The notes: generated from the letters alone by a model not told the origin. A stretch of 64,000 nucleotides of DNA from Barrientosiimonas humi (GCF_006716095.1 NZ_VFOK01000001.1:1829375-1893374), one strand, 5' to 3'; numbered from the stretch's first letter, positions 50,852-60,300 are shown. Translations and numbers: made by a program.

Positions 50852-51522
50852 CGCGCCACTCCCTGGTTCCACCGGTCGATCCGCCAGCCGAACCGGTGCT
50901 CTACGAGCTCGGCCCAGCAGCAGTTGTGCAGTCCGCCGAGCGCCATCCAGGCCGTACGCTGGTCGATCCCGACCAGGTCGGCCGCCAGCGCCCGCCCGGT
51001 CACCCCGTGCGTGGTCACCACCGCGGTCTCCCCCTCGGCGAGCTGCTCGGCCACCTCGCGCAGCGCCGGGCGACCCCGCTCGACCACCTGGCCGACGGTC
51101 TCACCGGTCACGCCGCGCGCCGGGTCCTCGCCGCGCATGACCTGGTCCTGCAGGTCGGGGTATCGCTCGGCGACGTCACCGGCGGTGAGCCCCTGCCACT
51201 CCCCCACGTGGATCTCGCGCAGCCTCGGGTCGACGCGCGCCTGCAGCCCCGTCACCTGCGCCAGCGCGTCGGCCGTGGCGGCCGCGCGCAGCAGGTCGGA
51301 GGTGACCAGCAGCGTCGGGCGGTACGTCGCCAGCACCTCGGCCGCGGCCCTCGCCTGCTCGCGTCCCACCTCGGACAGCTCGGTGTCGAGCTGCCCCTGC
51401 CAGACGCCGGAGGCGTTCTGGTTGGTCTGCCCGTGCCGCCACACGACGATGCGGCGCTGGCCGGAGCCGGCGCGCATGAGCCGTTCGGACGGGCCCGGGA
51501 CCGGCTGCGTCTCGCCGCTCAT
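50848..51522 (-). CDS. Histidine phosphatase family protein
   Basis: A 224-residue phosphatase of the phosphoglycerate-mutase-like fold. The catalytic RHGQTNQN motif holds the phosphorylated His at about residue 30, with REIHVGEWQGL (Glu region) and the second His in VVTTHGVTGRAL. Actinobacterial neighbours of rsfS of this type include glucosyl-3-phosphoglycerate phosphatases, so that role is possible but unproven. It overlaps rsfS and the DUF4442 gene by four bases each. Confidence 0.88.
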   Translation of the reverse strand: MSGETQPVPGPSERLMRAGSGQRRIVVWRHGQTNQNASGVWQGQLDTELSEVGREQARAAAEVLATYRPTLLVTSDLLRAAATADALAQVTGLQARVDPRLREIHVGEWQGLTAGDVAERYPDLQDQVMRGEDPARGVTGETVGQVVERGRPALREVAEQLAEGETAVVTTHGVTGRALAADLVGIDQRTAWMALGGLHNCCWAELVEHRFGWRIDRWNQGVAR

Positions 51523-51881
51523 CCCGCCAGGTCGAGGTCGAGGACCGGGCAGTCGCGCCAGAGCCGCTCGAGGGCGTAGAACTCACGGTCCTCGTCGTGC
51601 TGCACGTGCACGACCAGCTCGCCGAAGTCGAGCAGCACCCAGCGTCCGTCGCGCCGGCCCTCGCGCCGGATCGGCTTGGCGCCCAGCTCCAGGAGACGCT
51701 CCTCGACACCGTCGACGATCGCGTTGACCTGGGTCTCGCTGCTGCCGGAGGCGATGACGAACACGTCGGTGAGGGCCAGCTGGTCGCTGACGTCGATCGC
51801 GGTGATCGACGTCGCCTTCTTCTCGTCGGCGGCGGCCGCGGCGGCCTGCGCCAGCTCGGTCGCGCGCTCGGTGGCGGCCAC
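51519..51881 (-). CDS. rsfS: Ribosomal silencing factor RsfS
   Basis: A 120-residue protein that binds L14 (uL14) and keeps ribosomal subunits apart when nutrients are short. Family segments AIDVSDQLALTDVFVIASGSS, DGRWVLLDFGELVVHVQ and REFYALERLW are clear. It follows nadD after three bases and overlaps the phosphatase gene by four, the usual actinobacterial order. Confidence 0.95.
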   Translation of the reverse strand: MAATERATELAQAAAAAADEKKATSITAIDVSDQLALTDVFVIASGSSETQVNAIVDGVEERLLELGAKPIRREGRRDGRWVLLDFGELVVHVQHDEDREFYALERLWRDCPVLDLDLAG

Positions 51882-51884
51882 GAT

Positions 51885-52493
51885 CTAGACCTCCTGCAGT
51901 TCTCCGGCACCGGGCCGGTAGAGGTTGTACTTCCCGATGTACTGCACGACGCCGTCGGGCACGAGGTACCAGACCGGTTCGCCGTTGGCGACCCGCTCGC
52001 GGCAGTCGGTGGAGCTGATCGCCATGGCGGGCACCTCCTGCAGCTCGACCTCGTCCTCGGGCAGCCCCTCGTCGGTGAGCTCGTGCCCCGGGCGCGTCAC
52101 GCCGATGAACTTGGCGAGGTCCCAGAGCTGGTCGACGCCCTTCCAGGACAGGATCTGCGCCAGCGCGTCGGCGCCGGTGATGAAGAACAGCTCGGCGTCG
52201 GGCCGCTGCCGCTTCAGGTCACGCAGGGTGTCCAGGGTGTACGTCGGTCCCGGCCGGTCGATGTCGACCCGGCTGACCGTGAAGCGCGGGTTGGACGCGG
52301 TCGCGATCACCGTCATCAGATAGCGGTGCTCGGCCTCGGTGACCCGCTTGCCCGCCTTCTGCCACGGCTGACCGGTGGGCACGAAGACGACCTCGTCGAG
52401 GTCGAACAGGGACTGCACCTCGCTCGCGGCGACGAGGTGGCCGTGGTGGATCGGGTCGAACGTCCCGCCCATCACGCCGACGCGCGAGCTCAG
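51885..52493 (-). CDS. nadD: Nicotinate-nucleotide adenylyltransferase NadD (apparent CTG start)
   Basis: A protein of about 202 residues that adenylates nicotinate mononucleotide to deamido-NAD, following NadC. The nucleotidyltransferase motif [12 protein letters not shown] and the SSTDCRER (ISST-type) motif are clear. The first standard start, GTG 52475, would drop the first beta strand ([11 protein letters not shown]). No ATG, GTG or TTG lies upstream before the in-frame stop. CTG at 52493 gives [12 protein letters not shown] and overlaps the preceding gene's stop as CTGA, like the ATGA/GTGA overlaps elsewhere here. The CTG start is inference; enzyme identity is certain. Confidence 0.9.
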   Translation of the reverse strand: MSSRVGVMGGTFDPIHHGHLVAASEVQSLFDLDEVVFVPTGQPWQKAGKRVTEAEHRYLMTVIATASNPRFTVSRVDIDRPGPTYTLDTLRDLKRQRPDAELFFITGADALAQILSWKGVDQLWDLAKFIGVTRPGHELTDEGLPEDEVELQEVPAMAISSTDCRERVANGEPVWYLVPDGVVQYIGKYNLYRPGAGELQEV

Positions 52494-52792
52494 TGTGAAC
52501 CCGCGCTGCTCTGCCGGTCGGCGCCCTGCCGGTCGGCACGGTGCCCGTCACCGGTCCGCCGGTCGCCCGCCCGCTCGTCGGCGGTGCGCTGCGCGTGCGA
52601 GTCCCGGGTGTGCTGGGCGTTGAGCTGCTGCTCCAGGCGGGGCGCACTGTTGCGGAAGGCCCACAGCAGCGCGAGCAGGGCGAGGAACATGCCGAGGGTG
52701 ACCAAGCCGTAGGCGATGGGCGGCCAGGGCAGCGACTCCTCGCCGCCGGCCGCCTCGGTCTGTCCCGCGAGCGAGAGGAGCGAAGCCGTCAT
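52490..52792 (-). CDS. Small single-pass membrane protein upstream of nadD
   Basis: A 100-residue protein with a short outside segment, one transmembrane helix at about 25-46 ([20 protein letters not shown]) and a hydrophilic tail rich in Arg, Asp, Gln, with small repeats ([18 protein letters not shown]). Similar small membrane proteins precede nadD in related actinobacteria. Function unknown. Its TGA overlaps the proposed CTG start of nadD. Confidence 0.75.
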   Translation of the reverse strand: MTASLLSLAGQTEAAGGEESLPWPPIAYGLVTLGMFLALLALLWAFRNSAPRLEQQLNAQHTRDSHAQRTADERAGDRRTGDGHRADRQGADRQSSAGSH

Positions 52793-52831
52793 GCGGCCCA
52801 GCGTAACGGGTGGCCATACGATGCTCGCATC

Positions 52832-53785
52832 ATGAGTCTGGAGCTGTCCGTCGTCGTACCGATGTACAACGAGCAAGAGGTGCTCCCCCTGTTCGTCGAG
52901 CGGCTCCGACCGGTGCTCGACGCCACCGGCGCCGACTACGAGGTGCTCGCCGTCGACGACGGCTCCCGCGACCAGACCCCCGTGCTGCTGCAGCGCTTCC
53001 TGCGCGACTGGCCGCAGCTGCGCGTGGTGCGGCTGCGCGCCAACGCCGGCCACCAGGCGGCGATCTCGGCCGGCCTCGCCGCCGCCCGGGGCGACTGGGT
53101 GGCGACGATCGACGCCGACCTGCAGGACCCGCCCGAGGTCATCGCCGAGATGCTCGAGGTCGGCCGCCGCGACGAGGTCGACGTCGTCTACGGCGTGCGC
53201 GGCGACCGCACCAGCGACTCGCCGTTCAAGCGGCGCACGGCCCGCGGCTTCTACCGGGTGATGCGCACCCTCGGCGACGTCGACGCCCCGGTCGACGCCG
53301 GCGACTTCCGGCTCATGTCGCGCGCGACCGTCGACGCCGTGAACGCCCTGCCCGAGCAGGGCCGCGTGCTGCGGCTGATCGTGCCGACGCTGGGCTTCCC
53401 CTCGACCTCGATCAGCTATCGCCGCGACGAGCGCGCGGCCGGCGAGTCGAAGTACCCGCTGTCCAAGATGCTCAAGCTCACCCTCGACAGCGTCACCGGC
53501 TTCTCGCACGCCCCGCTGCGGCTGGCCACCTGGTTCGGGCTGGCGGGCTTCGTCGTCGCCACCGGGCTGCTCGTCTACGCCCTCGCCGCGAAGCTGCTCG
53601 ACGTCACCGTGGCGGGCTGGACCTCCACCGTGGTCATCGTCGCCGGTTTCGCGGCGGTGCAGCTGCTGTGCCTGGGCATCCTGGGTGAGTACGTCGGGCG
53701 CATGTACACCGCGCAGCAGGCCCGCCCGACCTACTACGTCGCCTACGACTCGCTGGAGCCCCGGCAGGGCGAGCAGGGCAGGTAG
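52832..53785 (+). CDS. Family 2 glycosyltransferase (DPM1/GtrB-like)
   Basis: A 317-residue membrane-bound glycosyltransferase. The catalytic GT-A domain covers residues 1-220 (SVVVPMYNEQEVLPLFVERL, AVDDGSRDQT, IDADLQDPPEVI with the DxD-like site, and DAGDFRLMSR). Two hydrophobic helices lie at about 232-255 and 267-290. Such enzymes transfer a sugar to polyprenyl phosphate (GtrB/DPM1 type), feeding wall-sugar or protein glycosylation. Divergent from the nadD operon. Confidence 0.9.
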   Translation: MSLELSVVVPMYNEQEVLPLFVERLRPVLDATGADYEVLAVDDGSRDQTPVLLQRFLRDWPQLRVVRLRANAGHQAAISAGLAAARGDWVATIDADLQDPPEVIAEMLEVGRRDEVDVVYGVRGDRTSDSPFKRRTARGFYRVMRTLGDVDAPVDAGDFRLMSRATVDAVNALPEQGRVLRLIVPTLGFPSTSISYRRDERAAGESKYPLSKMLKLTLDSVTGFSHAPLRLATWFGLAGFVVATGLLVYALAAKLLDVTVAGWTSTVVIVAGFAAVQLLCLGILGEYVGRMYTAQQARPTYYVAYDSLEPRQGEQGR

Positions 53786-53796
53786 CCCCGCGACGG

Positions 53797-53824
53797 CGGC
53801 GTACGCCGGTGAAGGCGTGCGCCG
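53797..53824. terminator. Stem-loop between convergent GT2 and proA genes
   Basis: CGGCGTACGCC (53797-53807), GGTGAA and GGCGTGCGCCG (53814-53824) pair at 10 of 11 positions, the exception allowing a G-U pair on one strand. It lies between the two stops and may end both transcripts. No T-run. Confidence 0.55.
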
Positions 53825-53834
53825 GGCGCACGTC

Positions 53835-55106
53835 CTACGCGCGCACCTGCCCGTCGCCCTGCACGATCCACTTGGTGCTGGTCAGCTCCTGCAGCGCCAT
53901 CGGACCCCGCGCGTGCAGCTTCTGCGTGGAGATCCCGATCTCGGCCCCGAAGCCGAACTCGCCGCCGTCGGTGAACCGGGTGGAGGCGTTGACCATCACC
54001 ACCGCGGCGTCGATCTCGGCGACGAATCGCCTTGCCGCAGAACGGTCTTCGGTGACGATCGACTCGGTGTGCTGACTGCCGTACGTCGTGATGTGCTCGA
54101 TCGCCGCGTCCAGGCTGGGGACCACGCCCACGCTCATCTCGAGCGCGAGGTGCTCGGCCGCCCAGTCCTCGTCGGTGACGGCGTCGTACGCCGCCCCCGC
54201 CTGCTCCGCGAACGTCGCCGTGCGCTCGTCGCCGTGCACCAGCACCCCGGCGCCGCCGAGCTCGGCGAGCACCTTGGGCAGGAACTCCTCGGCGACCGCC
54301 TCGTGCACCAGCAGCGACTCGGCGGCGTTGCACACGCTCGGCCGGTGGGTCTTGGAGTTGACCGCGATGGCGCGCGCCATGTCGAGGTCGGCGGCGGCGT
54401 CGACGTAGACGTGCACGTTGCCGATCCCGGTCTCGATCACGGGCACCGTGGCCGTCGTGACGACCGTCTGGATCAGGTCGGCCCCGCCGCGCGGGATGAC
54501 CAGGTCGACCAGGCCGCGGGCGGTGACCAGCGCCCGCACGTCGTCGCGGCCGCCCTCGAGCAGCTGCACCGCGTCGGCGGGCAGCCCGCGCTCGGCGAGC
54601 GTGCCGCGCAGCACGTCGACCAGCGCCGCGTTGGTGCTCGCGGCCGCGCTGCCCCCGCGCAGGATCATCGCGTTGCCCGACTTCAGGCCGAGCCCCGCCG
54701 CGTCGACGGTGACGTTGGGCCGGGCCTCGTAGATCATTCCGACGACACCCATCGGCACCCGCACCTGCGTGATCTGCAGTCCGTTGGCCAGCGTCGAGCC
54801 GCGCACCACCTCACCGATCGGGTCGGGCAGCGCCGCGAGGTCACGCAGGGCCTGCGCCACCGCGCTCACCCGCTCCGGCGTGAGCCGCAGCCGGTCCAGC
54901 AGGTTGGCCCGGGTGCCGGCCTCCTCGCCGCGGCGGACGTCGTCGGCGTTGGCCGCGACGACGCGCTCGCTCGCCTGCTCGACCGCGTCGGCCATCGCGA
55001 GCAGCGCGGCGTCCTTCTCGGCGCGCGGCAGCAGCGCCAGGCGACGGGAGGCGACCCGCGCCGCCTCGGCGGCGACCCGCACCCGCTCGACGGACTCTTC
55101 GCTCAT
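53835..55106 (-). CDS. proA: Gamma-glutamyl phosphate reductase ProA
   Basis: A 423-residue NADPH-dependent enzyme that makes glutamate-5-semialdehyde, the second step of proline synthesis. Conserved pieces are [37 protein letters not shown], the catalytic Cys in [16 protein letters not shown] (about 268) and [23 protein letters not shown] 55106 has GGAGG only one base away, tighter than normal, so translation may begin slightly elsewhere, but no better start is seen. Separated from proB by the DedA-like gene. Confidence 0.95.
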   Translation of the reverse strand: MSEESVERVRVAAEAARVASRRLALLPRAEKDAALLAMADAVEQASERVVAANADDVRRGEEAGTRANLLDRLRLTPERVSAVAQALRDLAALPDPIGEVVRGSTLANGLQITQVRVPMGVVGMIYEARPNVTVDAAGLGLKSGNAMILRGGSAAASTNAALVDVLRGTLAERGLPADAVQLLEGGRDDVRALVTARGLVDLVIPRGGADLIQTVVTTATVPVIETGIGNVHVYVDAAADLDMARAIAVNSKTHRPSVCNAAESLLVHEAVAEEFLPKVLAELGGAGVLVHGDERTATFAEQAGAAYDAVTDEDWAAEHLALEMSVGVVPSLDAAIEHITTYGSQHTESIVTEDRSAARRFVAEIDAAVVMVNASTRFTDGGEFGFGAEIGISTQKLHARGPMALQELTSTKWIVQGDGQVRA

Positions 55107-55184
55107 GCCTCCAGCGTACGAGCCGCCCGACTCCCGCGCCCGAGGCAGCCGAGTCCTGGGCACACCGCGTCGGGGGCAACAGGC

Positions 55185-56027
55185 CTACGCCTGCGCCGGG
55201 GTCTCCTTGCGGCTGTTGCGCATGCTCTTGATCATGATCACCACGACGATCGCGATGGTGATGTAGGTGCTGTAGCGCGCGATCAGCGAGACGGCGTCCT
55301 TGGCCGGCTCACCGATGCGGTAGCCGAGGTAGAAGTAGAACAGCCGGTTGGTGAGCGCCCCGAGGAAGTCGATGAGCAGGAACGTGCGCAGCCGCATCCG
55401 GGCCGCGCCGACGAACGCGAAGACGACCGCGCTCGGCAGGAACGGCACCAGCCAGACCAGGTAGGTGGCGATGCCGCCGAACCGCTCGGCCAGGCGCTCG
55501 GCGTGGTGCGCGGTGCGTGCCGCCCAGCGCGAGCGGCCGGCGATGATCTCGATCATGCCGCGGCCCCACAGCCGGCCGGCCCACCAGAAGATCCAGTCGA
55601 ACTTCATCACCGACAGCGCGGCGATGGTCACCCACATCCACCACTGCGGCTCGCCGCCGAGGCGCAGCCCGGCCCCGATGTCGACCATCGCGATCGTCGA
55701 TCCGGTGATGATGGCGAGGGCATAGGTGCTCATGCCGAGGATCAGCGGCCGCAGCGGCAGCATGACCAGGCCGTAGACCCCGAGCAGCGCGAACGCGATC
55801 CAGCAGCGCTTGTCGGCCGCGGTGGGCTCGCCCTTCCACGGCAGGCGGGGGTCGTCCCACCACTCCTTGCGCTCCGCGGCGACGCTCTGCTCGACCTGCT
55901 CCTGGTCGCTGAGCGCGTCCTCGGAGCGGGTCGCGCCCGTACGTCGGGGAGCCTGGCCCGGCTCGCCGCCCGCGGGCGTCTCGCTCGCCGGCTCCTCGCT
56001 CACGGGCTTGTCGGCCTCGTCGGTCAC
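55185..56027 (-). CDS. DedA/VTT-like membrane protein
   Basis: A 280-residue protein with a 75-residue hydrophilic acidic N-terminus, then hydrophobic segments at about 76-110, 130-150, 188-215 and 250-268. The segment MKFDWIFWWAGRLWGRGMIE and LVPFLPSAVVFAFVGAARMR match the VTT (DedA) domain, including the conserved Pro and the Gly/Arg following it. DedA proteins are flippase-like, acting on undecaprenyl phosphate or phospholipids. GTG start overlaps the proB stop by four bases, so it lies inside the proline operon. Confidence 0.83.
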   Translation of the reverse strand: MTDEADKPVSEEPASETPAGGEPGQAPRRTGATRSEDALSDQEQVEQSVAAERKEWWDDPRLPWKGEPTAADKRCWIAFALLGVYGLVMLPLRPLILGMSTYALAIITGSTIAMVDIGAGLRLGGEPQWWMWVTIAALSVMKFDWIFWWAGRLWGRGMIEIIAGRSRWAARTAHHAERLAERFGGIATYLVWLVPFLPSAVVFAFVGAARMRLRTFLLIDFLGALTNRLFYFYLGYRIGEPAKDAVSLIARYSTYITIAIVVVIMIKSMRNSRKETPAQA

Positions 56028-57169
56028 GGAGCTCCCCCTCGTCGCAGCACTACCAGATCATCGCGGTGCACCAGCTCGCGCTCGTAGGCGGGTCCCAGCT
56101 CGCGGGCCAGCTCCTTGGTGCTGCGGCCGAGCAGCGCGGGCACCTCGGCGCTGGCGTAGTTGACCAGGCCGCGGGCCACCGGCCGCCGCTGCTGGTCGAC
56201 CAGGTCGACCGCGTCGCCCTCGCCGAACCGGCCGGTCACCTCGACCACCCCGGCCGGCAGCAGCGACTTGCCCCGCCGCGTCACGGCCTCGACCGCGCCG
56301 TCGTCGAGCACCAGCGAGCCGCGCGCGGTGGTCGCGTGCGCCAGCCACAGCCGGCGCGCCCGGCCGCGGCGGCCGGTCGGCACGAAGATCGTCCCCACGT
56401 CGTCCCCGTCGAGCGCCGCGCCGGCCAGCGGGGTCGCGGTGAGCACCGTCGGCACCCCCGCCGATGTCGCGATGGTCGCGGCCTCGACCTTGGTCTGCAT
56501 GCCGCCGGTCCCCACCCCGCTGCCGGACCCGGCGATCTCTAGCTCGGCGAGCTCCTCGCTGCCGGCGACCCGCGGGATGCGGTGCGTGCCCTCGCGGGCG
56601 GGCGGGCCGTCGTACAGCGCGTCGACGTCGGACAGCAGCACCAGGGCGTCGGCGTCGATCAGGTGCGCGACGAGCGCGGCCAGCCGGTCGTTGTCGCCGA
56701 ACCGGATCTCGTGCGTCGCGACGGTGTCGTTCTCGTTGACCACCGGCACGATGCCGAGGTCGAGCAGCCGCTCCATGGTGCGCCGGGCGTTGGTGTAGTG
56801 CGTGCGCCGCGTGACGTCGTCGGCGGTCAGCAGCACCTGGCCGACGGTCAGCCCGTGCCGCCCGAACGCGAGGTTGTACGCCGCGAGCAGCGCCCCCTGC
56901 CCCACGCTGGCGGCGGCCTGCTGGGTCGCGAGGTCGCGCGGCCGACGCTCGATCCCGAGCGGCTGCATGCCCGCCGCGATGGCACCGCTGGAGACCAGCA
57001 CGACCTGCGAACCGGCCAGCCGGCGCCGGGCCAGCACGTCGACCAGCGCCCCCAGCCGGTCGGTCGAGAGCCCGCCCTCCTCGGCGGTCAGCGAGCTCGA
57101 CCCGACCTTGACCACGACGCGCCGCGCAGCCCGGATCTGCGGCCGCTGCGGGGCCTCGGATTCGCTCAC
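56024..57169 (-). CDS. proB: Glutamate 5-kinase ProB
   Basis: A 381-residue kinase making gamma-glutamyl phosphate, first step of proline synthesis. The amino-acid kinase domain has VVVKVGSSSLT, VLVSSGAIAAG, NENDTVATHEIRFGDND and GTGGMQTKVEAA. A C-terminal PUA domain follows from about 290 (GSLVLDDGAVEAVTRRGKSL). GTG 57169 is used. It heads proB-(DedA-like)-proA. Confidence 0.95.
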   Translation of the reverse strand: MSESEAPQRPQIRAARRVVVKVGSSSLTAEEGGLSTDRLGALVDVLARRRLAGSQVVLVSSGAIAAGMQPLGIERRPRDLATQQAAASVGQGALLAAYNLAFGRHGLTVGQVLLTADDVTRRTHYTNARRTMERLLDLGIVPVVNENDTVATHEIRFGDNDRLAALVAHLIDADALVLLSDVDALYDGPPAREGTHRIPRVAGSEELAELEIAGSGSGVGTGGMQTKVEAATIATSAGVPTVLTATPLAGAALDGDDVGTIFVPTGRRGRARRLWLAHATTARGSLVLDDGAVEAVTRRGKSLLPAGVVEVTGRFGEGDAVDLVDQQRRPVARGLVNYASAEVPALLGRSTKELARELGPAYERELVHRDDLVVLRRGGAP

Positions 57170-57334
57170 GGGACGAGGGTACGCACCGCCCCCGCCGATG
57201 CGCCCGCTCGTCCGGGGGCTGTAACAGGGCCTTCGCCGCGACCGATGTCCTCGAAGGTTGCCTTTTTCGTGGCCGCCTCTCGGCTGCGCCGCGACATCGG
57301 CGACCTGGACCTGTCCCCGAGCCGAAAGCTCCTC

Positions 57335-57859
57335 ATGACACGCCCCCTCGACCAGACCCTCCCCACCGACGACGCGAGCCCGGCGCCCAGCCGGCGACGC
57401 TTCCTCGGTGCGGCCCTGGCCGGAACGGCCGCCGTCGCCCTGCCCGTCGTCACCGCCGGGCCCGCCCGGGCGGCGACGCACATCACCGCCGAGGACGCCT
57501 ACAGCGCGTACTGGACCGCCCGCTACCGCTACGCCGGCAAGGTGCCCTACGTCTACGGCGGCATGGACCCCGACACCGGGTTCGACTGCTCGGGCATGAC
57601 CAAGTGGCTCTACTCCCGCTTCGGCGTCTACCTCCCGCGCAGCGCCGACGAGCAGTACCGCTACGTGCGGACCATCGACAAGGGCTCCGCCCGACCCGGC
57701 GACCTGGTGTTCTACGTCAACAGCTCCGGCCGCGCCTTCCACAACGGCCTGTACGCCGGTGGCGACATGCTGGTCGACGCCGGCAACCCCGAGGTCGACA
57801 TCTCCTACCGCCGCATCTACTACGGCAGCAAGGTCGTCTTCGGAACCCAGCGGTACTGA
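57335..57859 (+). CDS. Tat-exported NlpC/P60 peptidoglycan hydrolase
   Basis: A 174-residue protein. The N-terminus has a twin-arginine-type signal (SRRRFLGAALAGTAAVAL, cleavage after ARA near 47). The mature part is an NlpC/P60 domain: YVYGGMDPDTGFDCSGMTKW with the catalytic Cys at about 90, the His in AFHNGLYAGGDMLVDA, and SARPGDLVFYV. It probably cuts peptide stems of peptidoglycan outside the cell. Start ATG 57335; ATG 57245 in frame is an alternative but would place the signal internally. It lies on the plus strand between proB and obgE. Confidence 0.87.
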   Translation: MTRPLDQTLPTDDASPAPSRRRFLGAALAGTAAVALPVVTAGPARAATHITAEDAYSAYWTARYRYAGKVPYVYGGMDPDTGFDCSGMTKWLYSRFGVYLPRSADEQYRYVRTIDKGSARPGDLVFYVNSSGRAFHNGLYAGGDMLVDAGNPEVDISYRRIYYGSKVVFGTQRY

Positions 57860-57900
57860 CGCCTTTGGCCTCGGCTCCTCCGCCGGCCGTCCGTCGCACG

Positions 57901-57978
57901 CTCCGGCCGGCCGGCATCGTCACCGAGGCGCTGGGTCCGCTCCGGCTGGCCGGCATCGTCGCCGAGGCGCTGGGTCCG
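57901..57978. repeat. 39-bp tandem repeat, two copies
   Basis: CTCCGGCCGGCCGGCATCGT starts copy 1 (57901-57939); copy 2 (57940-57978) differs at only two positions (CTCCGGCTGG..., GTCGCCGAGG). Both end in GAGGCGCTGGGTCCG. Situated between the stops of the NlpC/P60 gene and obgE. Confidence 0.85.
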
Positions 57979-58014
57979 CCTCGGTGACGGTGCGGATCTG
58001 CTTGCGGCGCAGCC

Positions 58015-59544
58015 CTACTCGTCGTCCTCGTCGAGGTCGCGGTCGGTCCAGATGCCCGAGCGGCGCTCGGTGTCCAGCTCCTCGCGGGCCTCGCGCTGGG
58101 CGTCCTTGCGCGCGTGGAACTCCTCGCGCTTCTCGGCGCGCGTGGGGCGGTGGTGGTCCTCCAGGCGCAGGTCGGTGCCGCGGCGGCCGAGCAGCTCGGG
58201 GCCGGTGCTGAGGGTGGGTTCCCAGTCGAAGACCACCGCGTCGTCGGCGGGGCCGATGAGCACGGTCGACCCGGCGACCGCGCCGGCCTTGAACAGCTCC
58301 TCCTCGACGCCGAGGCGGTTGAGCCGGTCGGCGAGGTAGCCGACGGCCTCGTCGTTGCCGAAGTCGGTCTGGCGCACCCAGCGGGTAGGGCGCTCGCCCA
58401 CGACCCGGAAGACCTCGCCGTCGGAGGTGTTCTCGCGGCGCACCTCGAACCCGGAGTCGTCGACCGCCTTCGGGCGCAGCACGGTGCGCTGCGGGACGAC
58501 CTCGGCCTCGATCTCGGCGCGGGCCTGAGCGACGTGCCGGGCGAGCGAAAAGCTGAGCTCCTTCAGCCCCAGGTGGGCCACGGCCGAGACGATGTGCACC
58601 TCGAGCCCGCGCGCCTCCAGGTCGGGCCTGACCATCTCGGCGAGCTCGCGGGCGTCGGGCACGTCGGCCTTGTTGAGCACCACGACACGGGTGCGCTCGG
58701 AGAGGGGCACCCCGCCGAGCGAGGCGTCGGGGACGTACGCCGCGAGCTCCTCCTCGATGACCTCCAGGTCGGTCATCGGGTCGCGACCGGGCTCGAGCGT
58801 GGCGCAGTCGATGACGTGGACCAGCACCTCGCAGCGCTCGACGTGGCGCAGGAACTCCAGGCCCAGCCCCTTGCCCTGGCTCGCGCCCGGGATCAGGCCC
58901 GGCACGTCGGCGACGGTGAACCGCTCCTCGCCCGCGGTGACGACGCCGAGGTTGGGCACCAGGGTGGTGAACGGGTAGTCGGCGATCTTGGGCCGCGCCG
59001 ACGACAGCACCGACACCAGGCTGGACTTGCCGGCCGACGGGAAGCCGATCAGCGCGACGTCGGCGAGCGTCTTCAGCTCGAGCACGATGTCGCGCGTCTC
59101 CCCCGGCTCGCCGAGCAGCGCGAACCCGGGCGCCTTGCGCCGGGGCGAGGCCAGCGCCTTGTTGCCGAGGCCGCCGCGGCCGCCGCGCGCGACGACGAAC
59201 CGCGTGCCGAACCCGACCAGGTCGGCGAGCACCTCGCCGCCGCGAGTCTTCACGACGGTGCCCTGCGGCACGGGCAGCACGAGGTCGTCGCCGTCGGCGC
59301 CGTTCTTCTCGTCGCCGGCGCCGGGACGGCCGTTGGTGGCCTTGCGGTAGGGGTTGCGGTGGTAGTCCAGCAGCGTGGTGCTCTGCGGGTCGACCTCGAG
59401 CACGACGTCACCGCCGTGCCCCCCGTTGCCCCCGTCGGGGCCGCCGAGCGGCTTGAACTTCTCGCGGTGCACCGAGGCGACGCCGTGGCCGCCGTTGCCG
59501 GCCGCCACCTGCAGGACCACGCGGTCGACGAACTGCGTCGCCAT
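58015..59544 (-). CDS. obgE: GTPase ObgE/CgtA
   Basis: A 509-residue GTPase involved in large-subunit assembly and stress control. It has the Gly-rich Obg domain ([38 protein letters not shown]), the G domain from about 160 with [15 protein letters not shown] (G1), [11 protein letters not shown] (switch), [10 protein letters not shown] (G3) and [10 protein letters not shown] (G4), and a C-terminal OCT domain (about 350-430). The last 80 residues are highly charged and unstructured, as usual in actinobacteria. It follows rpmA after a stem-loop. Confidence 0.96.
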   Translation of the reverse strand: MATQFVDRVVLQVAAGNGGHGVASVHREKFKPLGGPDGGNGGHGGDVVLEVDPQSTTLLDYHRNPYRKATNGRPGAGDEKNGADGDDLVLPVPQGTVVKTRGGEVLADLVGFGTRFVVARGGRGGLGNKALASPRRKAPGFALLGEPGETRDIVLELKTLADVALIGFPSAGKSSLVSVLSSARPKIADYPFTTLVPNLGVVTAGEERFTVADVPGLIPGASQGKGLGLEFLRHVERCEVLVHVIDCATLEPGRDPMTDLEVIEEELAAYVPDASLGGVPLSERTRVVVLNKADVPDARELAEMVRPDLEARGLEVHIVSAVAHLGLKELSFSLARHVAQARAEIEAEVVPQRTVLRPKAVDDSGFEVRRENTSDGEVFRVVGERPTRWVRQTDFGNDEAVGYLADRLNRLGVEEELFKAGAVAGSTVLIGPADDAVVFDWEPTLSTGPELLGRRGTDLRLEDHHRPTRAEKREEFHARKDAQREAREELDTERRSGIWTDRDLDEDDE

Positions 59545-59634
59545 GACGCTCCTTCTGCTCGGGCCTTCTCCGGCCTCTTCGCGGGGCGCCGTCCCCCGAG
59601 GGGCCGGGCCAGGCCGCTGCTGTCGTACGGACGA

Positions 59635-59670
59635 CGCGAGGGGGCGGGCCGTTCGGCCTGCCCCCTCGCG
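59635..59670 (-). terminator. 16-bp stem-loop between rpmA and obgE
   Basis: CGCGAGGGGGCGGGCC, loop GTTC, then GGCCTGCCCCCTCGCG form a stem with a single non-Watson-Crick position. It lies 25 bp after the rpmA stop. No T-run follows on the minus strand, so it may lower rather than stop transcription into obgE. Confidence 0.7.
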
Positions 59671-59694
59671 AGAGTGTCTAGCTGGTGCGCAGTC

Positions 59695-59976
59695 TCAGAC
59701 GGCGCTGGCCTCGACGTCGGCGGTGCGGGTCGAGACGATGTTGACGACCTTGCGGCCGCGCTTGGTGCCGAACTGCACCTGGCCGGCCTCGAGGGCGAAC
59801 AGCGTGTCGTCGCCGCCACGGCCGACGTTCTCGCCGGGGTGGAAGTGCGTGCCGCGCTGGCGGACGATGATCTCGCCCGCGTTGACGAGCTGACCGCCGA
59901 AGCGCTTCACGCCGAGTCGCTGTGCGTTGGAGTCACGACCGTTGCGGGTCGAGGACGCACCCTTCTTGTGTGCCAT
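59695..59976 (-). CDS. rpmA: 50S ribosomal protein L27 (bL27)
   Basis: A 93-residue ribosomal protein with the standard start [20 protein letters not shown] and the core [20 protein letters not shown]. Its N-terminal tail reaches the peptidyl transferase centre. No N-terminal cleavable extension of the Firmicutes type is present. It lies 12 bases downstream of rplU and is surely co-transcribed with it. Confidence 0.97.
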   Translation of the reverse strand: MAHKKGASSTRNGRDSNAQRLGVKRFGGQLVNAGEIIVRQRGTHFHPGENVGRGGDDTLFALEAGQVQFGTKRGRKVVNIVSTRTADVEASAV

Positions 59977-59988
59977 GAGCTGATCTCC

Positions 59989-60300
59989 TCAGATGCCGTC
60001 GATCGACGTGACCTTGACCCGGGTCAGCGGCTGGCGGTGACCCTGGCGCTTGCGGTAGCCGGTCTTGTTCTTGTACTTCATGATCGTGATCTTCGGGCCC
60101 TTGGCGGCCTCGACGACCTCGGCCTTGACGGTCACCTTGGCGAGCTTGTCGGCATCGCTGGTGACGGTCTCACCGTCGACGAGCAGGAGCGGCGTGAGGT
60201 CGATGCTGTCGCCGGCCTCACCCTTGACCTTGTCAATGACGAGCACGTCGCCGACGGAGACCTTCTCCTGGCGGCCGCCAGCGCGAACGATCGCGTACAC
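59989..60300 (-). CDS. rplU: 50S ribosomal protein L21 (bL21)
   Basis: A 103-residue ribosomal protein: [40 protein letters not shown] and the C-terminal [22 protein letters not shown] signature. GTG 60300 gives the normal family start (V/M)YAIV; another GTG four codons upstream (60312) is possible and its spacing to AAGAGAAG is also poor. Paired with rpmA downstream. Confidence 0.95.
   Translation of the reverse strand: MYAIVRAGGRQEKVSVGDVLVIDKVKGEAGDSIDLTPLLLVDGETVTSDADKLAKVTVKAEVVEAAKGPKITIMKYKNKTGYRKRQGHRQPLTRVKVTSIDGI

Noticed and set aside
57170-57334. c-di-AMP (ydaO-type) riboswitch before the NlpC/P60 gene, as is common in actinobacteria
   Set aside because: The conserved ydaO sequence blocks are not visible in the 165-bp leader, and part of it may be coding if the upstream ATG is used.
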